A DNA stretch of 64,000 bases, from assembly GCF_015694465.1 (NCBI RefSeq), contig NZ_JADQDO010000001.1, forward strand, positions 62,001 to 126,000, written 5' to 3'. A program made the position numbers and the translations under genes. Source of the stretch: Microvirga alba (GTDB taxonomy: Bacteria; Pseudomonadota; Alphaproteobacteria; Rhizobiales; Beijerinckiaceae). Shown piece by piece: positions 1 through 8,383 of the stretch. The notes under the pieces are model-generated. The model saw nothing but the letters and a program-made list of their open reading frames with translations, searched no databases and had not been told where the DNA came from. How positions within the stretch are numbered: the stretch's first letter is position 1; each line of letters begins with the position of its first letter.

Positions 1-684
1 TCGGACGATCGCGCTCTTCTCGCGATTCAGGGCCCGAAGGCCGCTGAGGTGATGGCGCGGCTCGCTCCGGACACTGCCGACATGACCTTCATGGCGGTCA
101 AGGCGACGAAGGTCGCCGGGCTCGACGTTCATCTGTCGCGCTCCGGCTATACCGGCGAGGACGGCTACGAAATCTCCGTCAAGGCCAAGGATGCCGTCGC
201 CCTGTGGCGCGCGCTCCTCGCCGATCCGGAAGTGAAGGCCATCGGCCTCGGCGCGCGCGATTCGCTTCGCCTCGAAGCCGGTCTGTGCCTCTACGGCCAC
301 GACATCGACACCACCACCTCGCCCATCGAGGGCGGCCTGATCTGGTCGATCCAGAAGCGCCGCCGCGAGGAGGGGGGCTTCCCGGGCGCCGCGCGTATCC
401 AGCGCGAGATCAAGGATGGCGCGGCGCGCGTGCGCGTCGGCCTGAAGCCCGAAGGCCGCGCTCCGGCGCGCGAGGGCTCGATCATCACTACGCCCGATGG
501 CCGCGAGGTCGGAATCGTGACGTCCGGCGGCTTCGGCCCCACCGTCAACGGCCCGGTCGCCATGGGTTATGTTTCAAAGGACGTTTCCGCTGTCGGAACG
601 GACCTTCATCTTGTGGTTCGCGGCAAGCCGATTCCGGCCAAGGTCGCGGCCATGCCGTTCGCACCGCATCGCTACAAGCGTTGA
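1..684 (+). CDS. gcvT: Aminomethyltransferase (glycine cleavage T protein), 5'-truncated by window edge
   Basis: T protein of the glycine cleavage system. It takes the aminomethyl group from lipoylated GcvH, releases ammonia and passes the one-carbon unit to tetrahydrofolate. The reading frame is open from the first base, with the family segment LAIQGPKA directly before the first in-frame ATG, so that ATG is internal. About 227 C-terminal residues are present out of roughly 370 usual for the family. They include SGYTGEDGYEI, the RDSLRLEAGLCLYGHD block and the C-terminal barrel (GIVTSGGFGPT). The stop lies 19 bases before gcvH, followed by osmC and the two-part P protein, so this is the proximal part of a gcv operon. 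The promoter and any glycine riboswitch would lie outside the window. Confidence 0.96.
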   Translation, partial: SDDRALLAIQGPKAAEVMARLAPDTADMTFMAVKATKVAGLDVHLSRSGYTGEDGYEISVKAKDAVALWRALLADPEVKAIGLGARDSLRLEAGLCLYGHDIDTTTSPIEGGLIWSIQKRRREEGGFPGAARIQREIKDGAARVRVGLKPEGRAPAREGSIITTPDGREVGIVTSGGFGPTVNGPVAMGYVSKDVSAVGTDLHLVVRGKPIPAKVAAMPFAPHRYKR

Positions 685-703
685 TATTGAAGGGGGATCA
701 CCA

Positions 704-1078
704 ATGACCACGCGTTACACCAAGGATCACGAATACGTCCGCGTTGAGGGCGATGCCGGCATCGTCGGCATTTCCGACTACGCTCAGGCGCAATTGGGCG
801 ACGTCGTCTTCGTCGAGCTGCCGGCCGTCGGCAAGACGCTCGCCAAGGGCGCTGAAGCCGCCGTCGTCGAGAGCGTGAAGGCCGCGAGCGAAGTCTATGC
901 TCCGGTCTCCGGCGAGGTGCTCGAGGTCAACAGCCTGCTCGAAGACACCCCCGGCACGGTCAATGAAGACGCGGCCGGTCGCGGCTGGTTCCTGAAGCTG
1001 CGCATCACGAACCCGAGCGAACTCGATGGTCTGCTCACGGAAGAGCAGTACCAGGAGTTCGTGAAGTCGATCTCTTAA
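704..1078 (+). CDS. gcvH: Glycine cleavage system H protein
   Basis: Lipoyl carrier protein that shuttles the aminomethyl intermediate between the P, T and L proteins. The 124-residue product has the normal family length. The lipoylated lysine is Lys59 in the motif VESVKAASEVYAP. The ATG was chosen because it starts the canonical N terminus (MTTRYTKDHEYV) and is preceded by a strong AGGGGG Shine-Dalgarno sequence. A longer frame reading back into gcvT is not supported. It lies between gcvT and an OsmC-family gene in the same orientation and is probably cotranscribed with them. Confidence 0.97.
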   Translation: MTTRYTKDHEYVRVEGDAGIVGISDYAQAQLGDVVFVELPAVGKTLAKGAEAAVVESVKAASEVYAPVSGEVLEVNSLLEDTPGTVNEDAAGRGWFLKLRITNPSELDGLLTEEQYQEFVKSIS

Positions 1079-1093
1079 ACAGGATCAACGCTC

Positions 1094-1567
1094 ATGGCCC
1101 ACGAATATCGCGCGACAATCCGTTGGAAAGCCGATGGCTCCAACTTTACGGAGAACCGCTATAGCCGTGGCCATGTCTGGATTTTCGACGGCGGCATCGA
1201 GGTGCCGGCGTCGGCTTCACCCTCGGTCGTGCCGCTGCCTCTCTCGCGAGAGGACGCGGTCGATCCGGAGGAAGCATTCGTGGCAGCGATTTCAAGTTGC
1301 CACATGCTGACCTTTCTCTCGATCGCGGCGAAGAAGCGTTACACCATCGACCGCTATGAGGATCACGCCCTTGGCGTGATGACCAAGAACGAGAAGGGCA
1401 AGCTTTTCGTCTCCAAGGTCACGCTCGACCCCATCATCGAATTCTCAGGCGACAAGATTCCGACGCCCGAGCAGATTGCCGAACTTCATCACCTGTCTCA
1501 CCAGGAATGCTTCATCGCGAATTCCGTGCTCACGGAAATCGTGGTCGCGGGCCTTCCGAACCACTAA
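1094..1567 (+). CDS. OsmC-family peroxiredoxin-like protein inside the gcv operon
   Basis: OsmC/Ohr-fold protein of 157 residues. The two family cysteines are present, Cys69 in SSCHMLTF and Cys139 in HQECFIANS, which in characterised OsmC/Ohr members form the redox pair that reduces organic hydroperoxides. The N-terminal strand (MAHEYRATIRW) and the PEEAFVAAISSC block match the YhfA/OsmC branch rather than classical Ohr. It sits 15 bases after gcvH and 18 before gcvPA, so it is probably part of the glycine cleavage transcript. The physiological substrate cannot be told from sequence. A role in protecting the lipoyl or thiol chemistry of the pathway is only an inference from position. Confidence 0.9.
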   Translation: MAHEYRATIRWKADGSNFTENRYSRGHVWIFDGGIEVPASASPSVVPLPLSREDAVDPEEAFVAAISSCHMLTFLSIAAKKRYTIDRYEDHALGVMTKNEKGKLFVSKVTLDPIIEFSGDKIPTPEQIAELHHLSHQECFIANSVLTEIVVAGLPNH

Positions 1568-1585
1568 CGCATAGGGTTTTTGCTG

Positions 1586-2926
1586 ATGCGCTATCTCCCC
1601 CTCTCCGAGACCGATCGCGGCGAGATGCTCGCGCGGATCGGGGTCAAGTCGGTCGACGATCTCTTCGCCGACATCCCGAAGGACAAGCTCCTGAAAGCGC
1701 CTGTCGATCTTCCGCGCCGGAAGGGCGAGTTGGAAGTCGAGCGCATTCTCTCGCGCATGTCGTCGAAGAACGTATCCGCATCGAGCGTGCCGTTCTTCGT
1801 CGGCGCGGGCGCTTACAAGCACCACGTTCCGGCGACTGTCGATCACCTGATCCAGCGCTCCGAATTTTTGACCAGCTACACGCCGTACCAGCCGGAAATC
1901 GCGCAAGGCACGCTGCAATATCTGTTCGAGTTCCAGACGCAAGTTGCGGCGCTCACCGGCATGGAAGTGGCGAACGCCTCCATGTATGACGGCTCGACCG
2001 GCACGGGCGAAGCCGTGTTGATGGCGCATCGCGTCACCAAGCGCCGCAAGGCAGTGCTCTCGGGCGGCCTGCATCCGCACTACATCGATGTGGTGAAGAC
2101 GCTCTCTGAGATGGCAAGCGACGAGGTGAAGGCGCTCGCCGCCGACGTCTCCGGCACTGAAGACATTCTCTCGCAGATCGACGACAGCACCTCCTGCGTC
2201 GTCGTGCAGTCGCCGGACGTGTTCGGCAATGTGCGCGATTTGAAGCCCATCGCCGAGAAGGCGCACAAGCACGGCGCGCTGCTGATCGCCGTGTTCACGG
2301 AAGTCGTCTCGCTCGGCCTGCTCTCATCGCCCGGCAGCCAGGATGCGGACATCGTCGTCGGCGAAGGCCAGTCCATCGGCAATGCCCTGAACTTCGGCGG
2401 CCCTTATGTGGGCCTCTTCGCGGCGAAGTCGAAATACATCCGCCAGATGCCGGGTCGCCTCTGCGGCGAGACGGTGGATGCGGACGGCACTCGCGGTTTC
2501 GTGCTCACGCTCTCCACTCGCGAGCAGCACATCCGTCGCGACAAGGCGACATCGAACATCTGCACGAATTCCGGTTTGTGCTGCCTCGCCTTCACCATTC
2601 ACATGACGCTGCTCGGAGAAGCGGGCCTCACGCGCCTCGCGCGCATCAACCATGCGAATGCGGTGAAGCTTGCCGATGCGCTTGGCAACGTGAAGGGCGT
2701 CGAGGTGCTCAACAAGACGTTCTTCAACGAGTTCACGGTGAAGCTGGCAAAGCCCGCCGCGGAAGTCGTGGAGCGTCTGGCCGAGAAGGGCGTGCTTGCG
2801 GGCGTGCCGGTGTCGCGCCTGCTTCCGGGTGCTGGCCTCGACAATCTGCTGCTCGTCGCCTCGACCGAAGTGAACACCGATGAAGATCGCGCGGCCCTCG
2901 TCGCCGCCTTGAAGGAGGTTCTGTGA
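1586..2926 (+). CDS. gcvPA: Glycine dehydrogenase (decarboxylating) subunit 1
   Basis: N-terminal half of a two-chain P protein, the PLP enzyme that decarboxylates glycine and transfers the methylamine to GcvH. The 446 residues match the usual length of split-type subunit 1 and begin with the family N terminus [11 protein letters not shown]. Conserved segments include [41 protein letters not shown] and GGPYVGL. The PLP lysine is in the partner subunit. The ATG was chosen over a TTG two codons upstream because it gives the family N terminus. Its TGA overlaps the ATG of gcvPB by one base, so translation of the two halves is probably coupled. Confidence 0.96.
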   Translation: MRYLPLSETDRGEMLARIGVKSVDDLFADIPKDKLLKAPVDLPRRKGELEVERILSRMSSKNVSASSVPFFVGAGAYKHHVPATVDHLIQRSEFLTSYTPYQPEIAQGTLQYLFEFQTQVAALTGMEVANASMYDGSTGTGEAVLMAHRVTKRRKAVLSGGLHPHYIDVVKTLSEMASDEVKALAADVSGTEDILSQIDDSTSCVVVQSPDVFGNVRDLKPIAEKAHKHGALLIAVFTEVVSLGLLSSPGSQDADIVVGEGQSIGNALNFGGPYVGLFAAKSKYIRQMPGRLCGETVDADGTRGFVLTLSTREQHIRRDKATSNICTNSGLCCLAFTIHMTLLGEAGLTRLARINHANAVKLADALGNVKGVEVLNKTFFNEFTVKLAKPAAEVVERLAEKGVLAGVPVSRLLPGAGLDNLLLVASTEVNTDEDRAALVAALKEVL

Positions 2927-4494
2927 TGTTGAACCGTCAGGGACGCCCCACCGCCGCTGGAGAAGCCGGCACAAACGAACACCCGACCTTCACGGGCAAT
3001 AAGGCTCTTGCTCAGGTCGAGCCGTTGCTCTTCGAGATCGGCCGCGCCGACACGACCGGCGTCGATCTCGACGAGCCCGCCTCCTTCACGCCGCGCCTCG
3101 GTGGGCAGGAGCGCAAGGACGCCATCGGCCTGCCGGGTCTCTCCGAGCCCGAGACCATGCGCCATTACGTGCGCCTGTCTCAGATGAACTACGGCATCGA
3201 CACGGGCCTCTTCCCGCTCGGCTCCTGCACCATGAAGCACAATGCGCGTCTCAACGAGCGCATGGCTCGCCTGCCGGGCATCTCCGACGTGCATCCGCTG
3301 CAGCCGATCTCCACCGTGCAGGGCGCGCTCGAACTCATGAGCGAACTCGCCCGCTACCTGATGACGCTCACCGGCACGAAGGCGGTTTCGCTGTCGCCGA
3401 AGGCGGGCGCGCATGGCGAGCTCTGCGGCATGATGGCGATCAAGGCCGCCATCGAAGCCAAGGGCGAAGGCAAGACCCGCAATGTCGTGCTTGTCCCCGA
3501 ATCGGCGCACGGCACCAATCCCGCCACCGCCGCTTTGATCGGTTTCGTCGTGAAGCCGGTGCCGGCCCGCGATGACGGCTGGGTGCATGTCGATGACGTG
3601 AAGAAACTCCTGGGGCCCGACGTCGCCGCGATCATGCTGACGAACCCGAACACCTGCGGTCTCTTCGAGCCGCAAGTGGTCGAGATCGCCAAGGCGATGC
3701 ACGATGCGGGCGCTTACTTCTACTGCGATGGCGCGAACTTCAACGCCATCGTCGGTAAAGCGAAGCCGGGTGATCTCGGCATCGATGCCATGCACATCAA
3801 CCTGCATAAGACCTTCTCGACGCCGCATGGTGGCGGTGGTCCGGGTGCGGGCCCGGTCGTGCTCTCGGAGCGCCTCGCCCCGTTCGCGCCCGTGCCGTTC
3901 GTCCGCGCAGGCAAGAACGGTCTCGAACTCGTCGAGCATGAGCAGGATGCCCCGGAGAAGCCCTTCGGCCGCATCACGGCCTTCCACGGCCAGATGGGTA
4001 TGTATGTGCGCGCGCTCGCCTACATGCTCTCGCATGGCTCGGATGGCATGAAGCAGGCCTCCGAGGATGCGGTGCTCAACGCCAACTACATCCGCGCCGG
4101 TCTGTCGGACCTGTTCTCGCAACCCTTCGGCGACAAGCCGTGCATGCACGAAGTGCTGTTCGACGATACGTGGCTGAAAGATACGGGCGTCACCACGCTC
4201 GATTTCGCGAAGGCCATGATCGACGAGGGCTATCACCCGATGACCATGTACTTCCCGCTGGTGGTCCATGGCGCGATGCTGATCGAGCCGACGGAATCCG
4301 AATCGAAATCGGCGCTCGATCTCTTCATCGCGGCCCTGCGCGATCTCGCCATGTCGGCCAAGAAGGGCGAGACGGAACGCTTCACCGGCGCTCCCTACCA
4401 CGCCCCGCGCCGCCGTCTCGACGAGACCCGCGCGGCGCGCTCGCCGGTGCTCAAGTGGACGCCACCCGCGCCGATGGCCGAGGCGGCCGAGTAA
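2926..4494 (+). CDS. gcvPB: Glycine dehydrogenase (decarboxylating) subunit 2
   Basis: C-terminal half of the split P protein, 522 residues. It carries the PLP-binding lysine (Lys295) in NLHKTFSTPHGGGGPG, plus PLGSCTMKHN, SAHGTNPATA and TNPNTCGLFE. A consensus AAGGAGG ribosome-binding site lies inside the end of gcvPA at the right spacing for the ATG. It is the last gene of the operon and is followed within 20 bases by an intrinsic terminator. Most Proteobacteria carry a single fused GcvP of about 950 residues, so the split form is notable here. Together with GcvT, GcvH and a lipoamide dehydrogenase encoded elsewhere it would form the complete system. Confidence 0.96.
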   Translation: MLNRQGRPTAAGEAGTNEHPTFTGNKALAQVEPLLFEIGRADTTGVDLDEPASFTPRLGGQERKDAIGLPGLSEPETMRHYVRLSQMNYGIDTGLFPLGSCTMKHNARLNERMARLPGISDVHPLQPISTVQGALELMSELARYLMTLTGTKAVSLSPKAGAHGELCGMMAIKAAIEAKGEGKTRNVVLVPESAHGTNPATAALIGFVVKPVPARDDGWVHVDDVKKLLGPDVAAIMLTNPNTCGLFEPQVVEIAKAMHDAGAYFYCDGANFNAIVGKAKPGDLGIDAMHINLHKTFSTPHGGGGPGAGPVVLSERLAPFAPVPFVRAGKNGLELVEHEQDAPEKPFGRITAFHGQMGMYVRALAYMLSHGSDGMKQASEDAVLNANYIRAGLSDLFSQPFGDKPCMHEVLFDDTWLKDTGVTTLDFAKAMIDEGYHPMTMYFPLVVHGAMLIEPTESESKSALDLFIAALRDLAMSAKKGETERFTGAPYHAPRRRLDETRAARSPVLKWTPPAPMAEAAE

Positions 4495-4513
4495 GAGTAA
4501 AAGTCGACTACGA

Positions 4514-4541
4514 AATGGCCGGGCATGTCCCGGCCATTTTC
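4514..4541 (+). terminator. Intrinsic terminator of the gcv operon
   Basis: Perfect stem ATGGCCGGG/CCCGGCCAT around a short CATGT-type loop, followed by TTTTC. It lies 20 bases after the gcvPB stop. A nearly identical hairpin ends the L,D-transpeptidase gene at 37214. Confidence 0.85.
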
Positions 4542-4587
4542 ATTTTTGGGGAATGGTCATCGTCATCCCGGACGCCGAAAGGTCCAC

Positions 4588-4728
4588 CGTCATTCCGGGA
4601 CCGCGTAGCGGAGCCCGGAACCCAGACCCACGACGCTGATCACGAACATTCGACGGCGGTGGCGTCTTCTTCTGCGGTGGCGAGGTTATGGGTTCCGGGC
4701 TCGCGCTTACGCGTGCCCCGGAATGACG
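4588..4728. repeat. REP-like palindromic repeat pair (GTCATTCCGGG family)
   Basis: Two inverted arms. The left reads CGTCATTCCGGG...GCGGAGCCCGGAACCCA and the right reads back as TGGGTTCCGGGCTCG...CCCCGGAATGACG, about 60 bases apart, so the whole can fold on itself. The same unit recurs at 17602, 25349, 33167, 59490 and 62453, always between genes. Confidence 0.8.
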
Positions 4729-4736
4729 GCGCTTTG

Positions 4737-5393
4737 CTATGTCCGCGTGAGCCTGTTCACAGCGTCTTCCAACTCGCGCATGTGGCCGATCACCTCGTGA
4801 GCGCCCGCTTCGCGCAGGCGCTCGCCATGTCCAGCGCTGCAATGACCGCCGCCAGTAAAGCCGATGACACGCATGCCTGCCGTGCGTGCGCCTGAGACGC
4901 CCGCCAACGAATCCTCGATCACGATGCATGCATCGGGATGCGCGCTCATGCGTGCCGCCGCGTGCAGGAAAAGATCGGGCGCGGGTTTGCCGCGCTTGAC
5001 TTCAGACGAGCTGAATACGTCTTCGAAGAGATCGGAAAGGCCGGTGAGGCGCAAAGACAAGGCGATGCGCTCAGGCAAGGACGAAGACGCGACGCAACGG
5101 GGCAGGGCAAGGCCGAGGATGGCATCGCGGATGCCGGATATCGGCTGGAGGTCCGTCTCGAAGCGTGCAAACAGGTTTCGCTCGACGAGCGCGCCGAAAT
5201 CCTCGGGCAGCTTGCAACGGCGCTCGGTTTCAATCCGCGCGATCATGTCCTTCAGGCTGATGCCGACGAAGTCCCGCGCGATCTCATCCGCCGTGTAGGA
5301 TATGCCGAGGCCTGAGAGGATCTCCGCATCGATCTGGCAGGCGAGCGCCTCCGAATCGACCAGAACTCCGTCGCAGTCGAAAATCAGCAGCAT
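4737..5393 (-). CDS. HAD-superfamily phosphatase/phosphoglucomutase-like hydrolase
   Basis: 218-residue HAD-IA hydrolase. Motif I is FDCDGVLVDSE with the nucleophile Asp6 and the general acid Asp8. Motif II is the serine of ASSSLPER, motif III the lysine of KRGKPAPD, and motif IV is IEDSLAG. A helical cap follows motif I. The pattern resembles phosphoglycolate phosphatase and beta-phosphoglucomutase relatives, which act on small phosphorylated metabolites, but the substrate cannot be assigned. It lies downstream of the ATP synthase F0 genes on the same strand, separated from them by a strong terminator, so it is probably expressed separately or by read-through. Confidence 0.85.
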   Translation of the reverse strand: MLLIFDCDGVLVDSEALACQIDAEILSGLGISYTADEIARDFVGISLKDMIARIETERRCKLPEDFGALVERNLFARFETDLQPISGIRDAILGLALPRCVASSSLPERIALSLRLTGLSDLFEDVFSSSEVKRGKPAPDLFLHAAARMSAHPDACIVIEDSLAGVSGARTAGMRVIGFTGGGHCSAGHGERLREAGAHEVIGHMRELEDAVNRLTRT

Positions 5394-5407
5394 GGGGCTG
5401 GCTCCAA

Positions 5408-5436
5408 TAAAAAAGCCGCCTCGAAGGGCGGCTTTT
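5408..5436 (-). terminator. Intrinsic terminator of the atp F0 operon
   Basis: Read on the minus strand, a perfect 10-base stem AAAAGCCGCC/GGCGGCTTTT with a 6-base loop runs into a T-rich tract. It lies 24 bases after the stop of the b subunit gene. Confidence 0.88.
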
Positions 5437-5459
5437 GATGAGCGTTCAGGGTGAAGCTT

Positions 5460-5945
5460 TTACTGCAGCTTCGCGCGCACGTCGCCGAGGCTCTTCGTGA
5501 CCAGGGACGCTGCGGTGGGACCCGTGATCTCGTTCTTTAGCACGCGCTCGGAAGCCTTGACGGCAGCGTCGACGGCGGCGGCGCGGACTTCGGCGGACGC
5601 CTGGCTCTCAGCCTGGGCGATCTTCGCCTCGGCGGCAGCGGTGCGGCGCTTCACGAAGTCGGCCAGCTTCTCCTGCGCCTCGCGGGCAAGGCGCTCGGCC
5701 TCGTCCTTGGCGCTGGACACGATCTCGGCGGCTTCGCGTTCGGCGGCGGCACGCTTGGCCTCGAACTCCTTCAGGAGCTTTTCGGCATCCTGGCGCAGGC
5801 GCTTGGCCTCCGTGAGTTCGTCGGCGATCCGCTTTCCGCGGGAATCGAGCGAGCCCATCATCTTCGCGGGGACGCCCTTATAGAACAGGATGCCCCAGAA
5901 GATGACGAAGGCGACGGCGACCCAGAATTCAGCGCTCTTAAGCAT
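5460..5945 (-). CDS. atpF: ATP synthase F0 subunit b
   Basis: Peripheral stalk subunit b, 161 residues. One N-terminal membrane helix (about residues 5-24, EFWVAVAFVIFWGILFY) is followed by a long charged helix rich in Ala, Glu and Lys that forms the stalk coiled coil and contacts F1 delta. It is the last gene of the F0 operon, 11 bases after the b' gene. Having two different b-type genes is the arrangement seen in alphaproteobacteria and cyanobacteria. The F1 genes are not in the window, as is usual in this group where F0 and F1 operons are separate. Confidence 0.95.
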   Translation of the reverse strand: MLKSAEFWVAVAFVIFWGILFYKGVPAKMMGSLDSRGKRIADELTEAKRLRQDAEKLLKEFEAKRAAAEREAAEIVSSAKDEAERLAREAQEKLADFVKRRTAAAEAKIAQAESQASAEVRAAAVDAAVKASERVLKNEITGPTAASLVTKSLGDVRAKLQ

Positions 5946-5956
5946 CTTGGATCTCC

Positions 5957-6508
5957 TTAGGCCTTGGATTGGTCGAGGGCGGCTTCCACCACCTGCGGAG
6001 CCGGAGCCTTGCCGGTCAGGCGCTCGACGATGGCCGTGGCCGTGTCGAGGGCGATGCCGCGGACATTGGCCATGGCTGCGGTCTTTTTCTGGGCGATGAC
6101 CGCCTCGGATTCGCCGAGACGCTTCGCCAGATCCGCTTCCAGCGCCTTGCGCTTGGCGTCGGCTTCGGAAGAAGCCTTGGAGCGCGCTTCCTGAGCGAGG
6201 CTCTGGGCGCGGGCCTTGGCTTCCGAGAGCGCCTTTTCATAGGCGGCACCGGCCTGCTCGGCGCGGGATTTCATTGCGGCCGCCTCGTCGAGGTCACCGG
6301 CGATGGTCACGCGGCGGTTCTCGATGATGCCCGAGAGACGCGGCAGAACCAGCCGCGAGAGCAGCACATAAAGCAGCACGAAAGTGATCGTCAGCCAGAT
6401 GACCTGACCGGCGAAGGTTTCCGTCTTGAAGGGCGGAAAGCCGACGTCTTCGTGAGCACCGCCGTGCGCTTCCGTCGTGGCATGGGTCGTCTGAGCAGCC
6501 TGAGCCAT
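5957..6508 (-). CDS. atpG: ATP synthase F0 subunit b'
   Basis: Second peripheral stalk subunit, 183 residues, with an N-terminal extension rich in Ala, Thr and His, a membrane helix around residues 35-53 (VIWLTITFVLLYVLLSRLVLP), then a long amphipathic coiled coil. The ATG beginning MAQAAQTTHA was chosen because an AGGA-type ribosome-binding site precedes it. A TTG 39 bases further upstream would add an unsupported stretch. It pairs with the b subunit encoded just downstream to make a heterodimeric stalk. The symbol atpG (also atpF2) is used for b' in alphaproteobacteria and should not be confused with the gamma subunit. Confidence 0.92.
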   Translation of the reverse strand: MAQAAQTTHATTEAHGGAHEDVGFPPFKTETFAGQVIWLTITFVLLYVLLSRLVLPRLSGIIENRRVTIAGDLDEAAAMKSRAEQAGAAYEKALSEAKARAQSLAQEARSKASSEADAKRKALEADLAKRLGESEAVIAQKKTAAMANVRGIALDTATAIVERLTGKAPAPQVVEAALDQSKA

Positions 6509-6627
6509 GGAGCTGATCCTGAAAGGATTCTTGAATCCTAGAAACAATGAATGACGGCGGTGGACCCGCCGTCACCTTTGTCGAAGCGAAGCGTCAAACG
6601 CTTCGCCCTCCCGATCACCGATTTATA

Positions 6628-6852
6628 TTAGGTGAAGAGCAGGACGAGGGCGACGACGAGACAGAAGATGCCGAGACCTTCCGCAAGCGCCGCGCCGATG
6701 AAGGCGCGAGCGAACTGGCCGTCGGCTGCCGACGGGTTGCGCAGAGCGCCCGAGAGGAAGTTACCGAAAATGTTGCCGACGCCCATAGCGGCGAGGCCCA
6801 TGCCGATACAGGCGAGGCCTGCGCCGAGGTATTTGAAAGCAATCGGATCCAT
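6628..6852 (-). CDS. atpE: ATP synthase F0 subunit c
   Basis: Proteolipid of the rotor ring, 74 residues. It has two membrane helices separated by the polar loop RNPSA (residues 38-42). The proton-carrying carboxylate is Glu58 in AALAEGLG. Gly-rich helix 1 ([17 protein letters not shown]) is typical of tight ring packing. A strong AAGGAG site precedes the ATG, fitting the high expression needed for a multi-copy ring subunit. It lies between the a and b' genes, and a 119-base gap separates it from b'. Confidence 0.96.
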   Translation of the reverse strand: MDPIAFKYLGAGLACIGMGLAAMGVGNIFGNFLSGALRNPSAADGQFARAFIGAALAEGLGIFCLVVALVLLFT

Positions 6853-6909
6853 CGTGATCTCCTTAAGGGGGGTGTGATCGGGAGGGGAGGGGGTTAACTC
6901 AGCGCAGAC

Positions 6910-7638
6910 CTAGTGGCCCGGGTGCAGCGCGTCGTTGAGGTAGATGCAGGTCAACACCGTGAAGACGTAGGCCTGCAGAGCGGCGACGAGGAACTCGAGC
7001 GCCATCAAAGCGACCGCCATGAGAAGCGGAAGCGGAGCGAGGATCGACAGGGCACCGCCGGCGCCCAGAAGGGCAACCACGAAGCCGGCGAAAACCTTGA
7101 GCGCGATATGCCCCGCGAGCATGTTCGCGAAGAGACGCAAGGAGAGTGAAATCGGCCGCGAGAGGAAGGAGATCAGCTCGATCACGACGATGAAGGGCAG
7201 AAGCCAGCCTGGCACGCCCGACGGCACGAAGAGGCCGAGGAAGTGGGTGCCGTGCTTGACGAAACCGTAGACGACCACGGTGCCGATGACGAGGATCGCC
7301 AGCGAGAAGGTGACGATGACGTGGCTGGTGACCGTGAAGAAGCCCGGGATCATGCCAAGCAGGTTGGCCGTGAGCACGAACATGAAGAGCGAGAAGACGA
7401 GGGGGAAGAACTTCATTCCCTCCGCGCCTGCGGCATCCCTCAAGGTGCCGGCGACGAAATCGTGCAGAATTTCCGCGACCGACTGAGCGCGGCCCGGAAC
7501 GACGGCGCGCTTGCGCGTGGCAAGCAGCAGGCCGCCGACGATCACCGCCACGGCGCCGACCATAAACAGGGACGAATTCGTGAAGTTGATGACAGGAATG
7601 ATGGGCTTGATCTGGAATTGCTCAATCGGGCTTGCCAT
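6910..7638 (-). CDS. atpB: ATP synthase F0 subunit a
   Basis: Membrane stator subunit that forms the two proton half-channels against the c ring, 242 residues. The essential arginine is Arg168 in [14 protein letters not shown]. Other landmarks are the NLLGMIPG segment and several hydrophobic helices through to the C terminus. It is followed after 57 bases by atpE and preceded by atpI, in the conserved I-B-E-b'-b order. Length and motifs are normal for the family. Confidence 0.96.
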   Translation of the reverse strand: MASPIEQFQIKPIIPVINFTNSSLFMVGAVAVIVGGLLLATRKRAVVPGRAQSVAEILHDFVAGTLRDAAGAEGMKFFPLVFSLFMFVLTANLLGMIPGFFTVTSHVIVTFSLAILVIGTVVVYGFVKHGTHFLGLFVPSGVPGWLLPFIVVIELISFLSRPISLSLRLFANMLAGHIALKVFAGFVVALLGAGGALSILAPLPLLMAVALMALEFLVAALQAYVFTVLTCIYLNDALHPGH

Positions 7639-7694
7639 GATCCGCTCTTAAATCGCTTTTGCCTGTCGCCATTCGGCTGTTGGGTTGAAACTCA

Positions 7695-8069
7695 TCACCG
7701 CTTCTCATCATACCGGGCGCCTTTCAGCATTCCCGCCGCTCGTAACAAGTTGAGCATCCCGGCGCAGAAGCCGAGTATGATGCAGACGATGAGCCCCCAG
7801 GGAGAGATCCCGAACAGCCGGTCGACGAGCCACCCCACAATTCCACCCGCAACGACACCGGAAACGAACTCCGCCGAGAGCCGGAAGGCCTGGCCGAGAG
7901 CGTTCGAATCCGATTTCGAACGAGCAGTCGATTCTGTCGTCTTGCTACGCTGTGCGGACGCTTTGTCGATCCGCGCATCGAGAGATTTCAGTCTCGCTGA
8001 AAGGTTGGCATCGTCGGAGCTGGTCGGTTCCTTGCCGTTCTCTTCACTCCGCTTCGTGGGATCCGCCAT
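7695..8069 (-). CDS. atpI: ATP synthase protein I (AtpI family)
   Basis: Small membrane protein at the head of the F0 operon, 124 residues. The first half is polar and charged; the second half has two membrane helices (about residues 68-85 and 91-111) with the AtpI family glycine pattern GVVAGGIVGWLVDRLFG. AtpI homologues assist c-ring assembly or Mg2+ uptake, but are not part of the finished enzyme. A consensus AAGGAG lies before the ATG, and a well-spaced promoter lies about 65 bases upstream. Confidence 0.9.
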   Translation of the reverse strand: MADPTKRSEENGKEPTSSDDANLSARLKSLDARIDKASAQRSKTTESTARSKSDSNALGQAFRLSAEFVSGVVAGGIVGWLVDRLFGISPWGLIVCIILGFCAGMLNLLRAAGMLKGARYDEKR

Positions 8070-8134
8070 GGCGTTCTCCTTGTCAAAGCAGTGCGGGAAA
8101 AGGTCTTGGATTCCCGGCCCCGAAAGCCGCGCGA

Positions 8135-8163
8135 AACATATGGGGGAGGGTCCCCCCTGTCAA
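8135..8163 (-). promoter_or_regulatory. Predicted sigma-70 promoter of the atp F0 operon
   Basis: On the minus strand a perfect -35 box TTGACA is followed by a 17-base spacer and a -10 box TATGTT. The spacer itself is a GC palindrome (GGGGGGACCCTCCCCC). It lies 66 bases upstream of the atpI start. Not experimentally supported. Confidence 0.6.
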
Positions 8164-8335
8164 GGACCGTCAAGAAAGAGTTAAGTCTCTGATTTTTATG
8201 AAAAAATCGTCTTTTCGGACCGCTCTGTGCGAAATCGCCCACTATTTTGGGGCTGAACTATGGCCGCGCCCAAATGCCCAAGAGTTTGATCAGGTCTGTT
8301 TCGAGCATGCTCAAACGCCAGATTCCCTGATTTCA

Positions 8336-8383
8336 CATGATCCGCGCGGGCAACCGGTTTCCACTTGTTCTGATCATGCTCTA
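8336..8383. repeat. GAGCATGATC-type palindromic repeat touching the smc stop codon
   Basis: Imperfect palindrome running from CATGATCCG through CCGGTTTCCACTT to TGATCATGCTC. Its reverse complement matches the element at 54889 (GAGCATGATC...AAGTGG...CCGGTT). The element abuts the TAG stop codon of smc. The remaining bases between here and the atp promoter hold no gene that I can see. Confidence 0.7.

Noticed and set aside
2599-4401. 600-codon open frame antisense to gcvPA/gcvPB
   Set aside because: A shadow of the gcv genes with low-complexity charged sequence and no recognisable domain.
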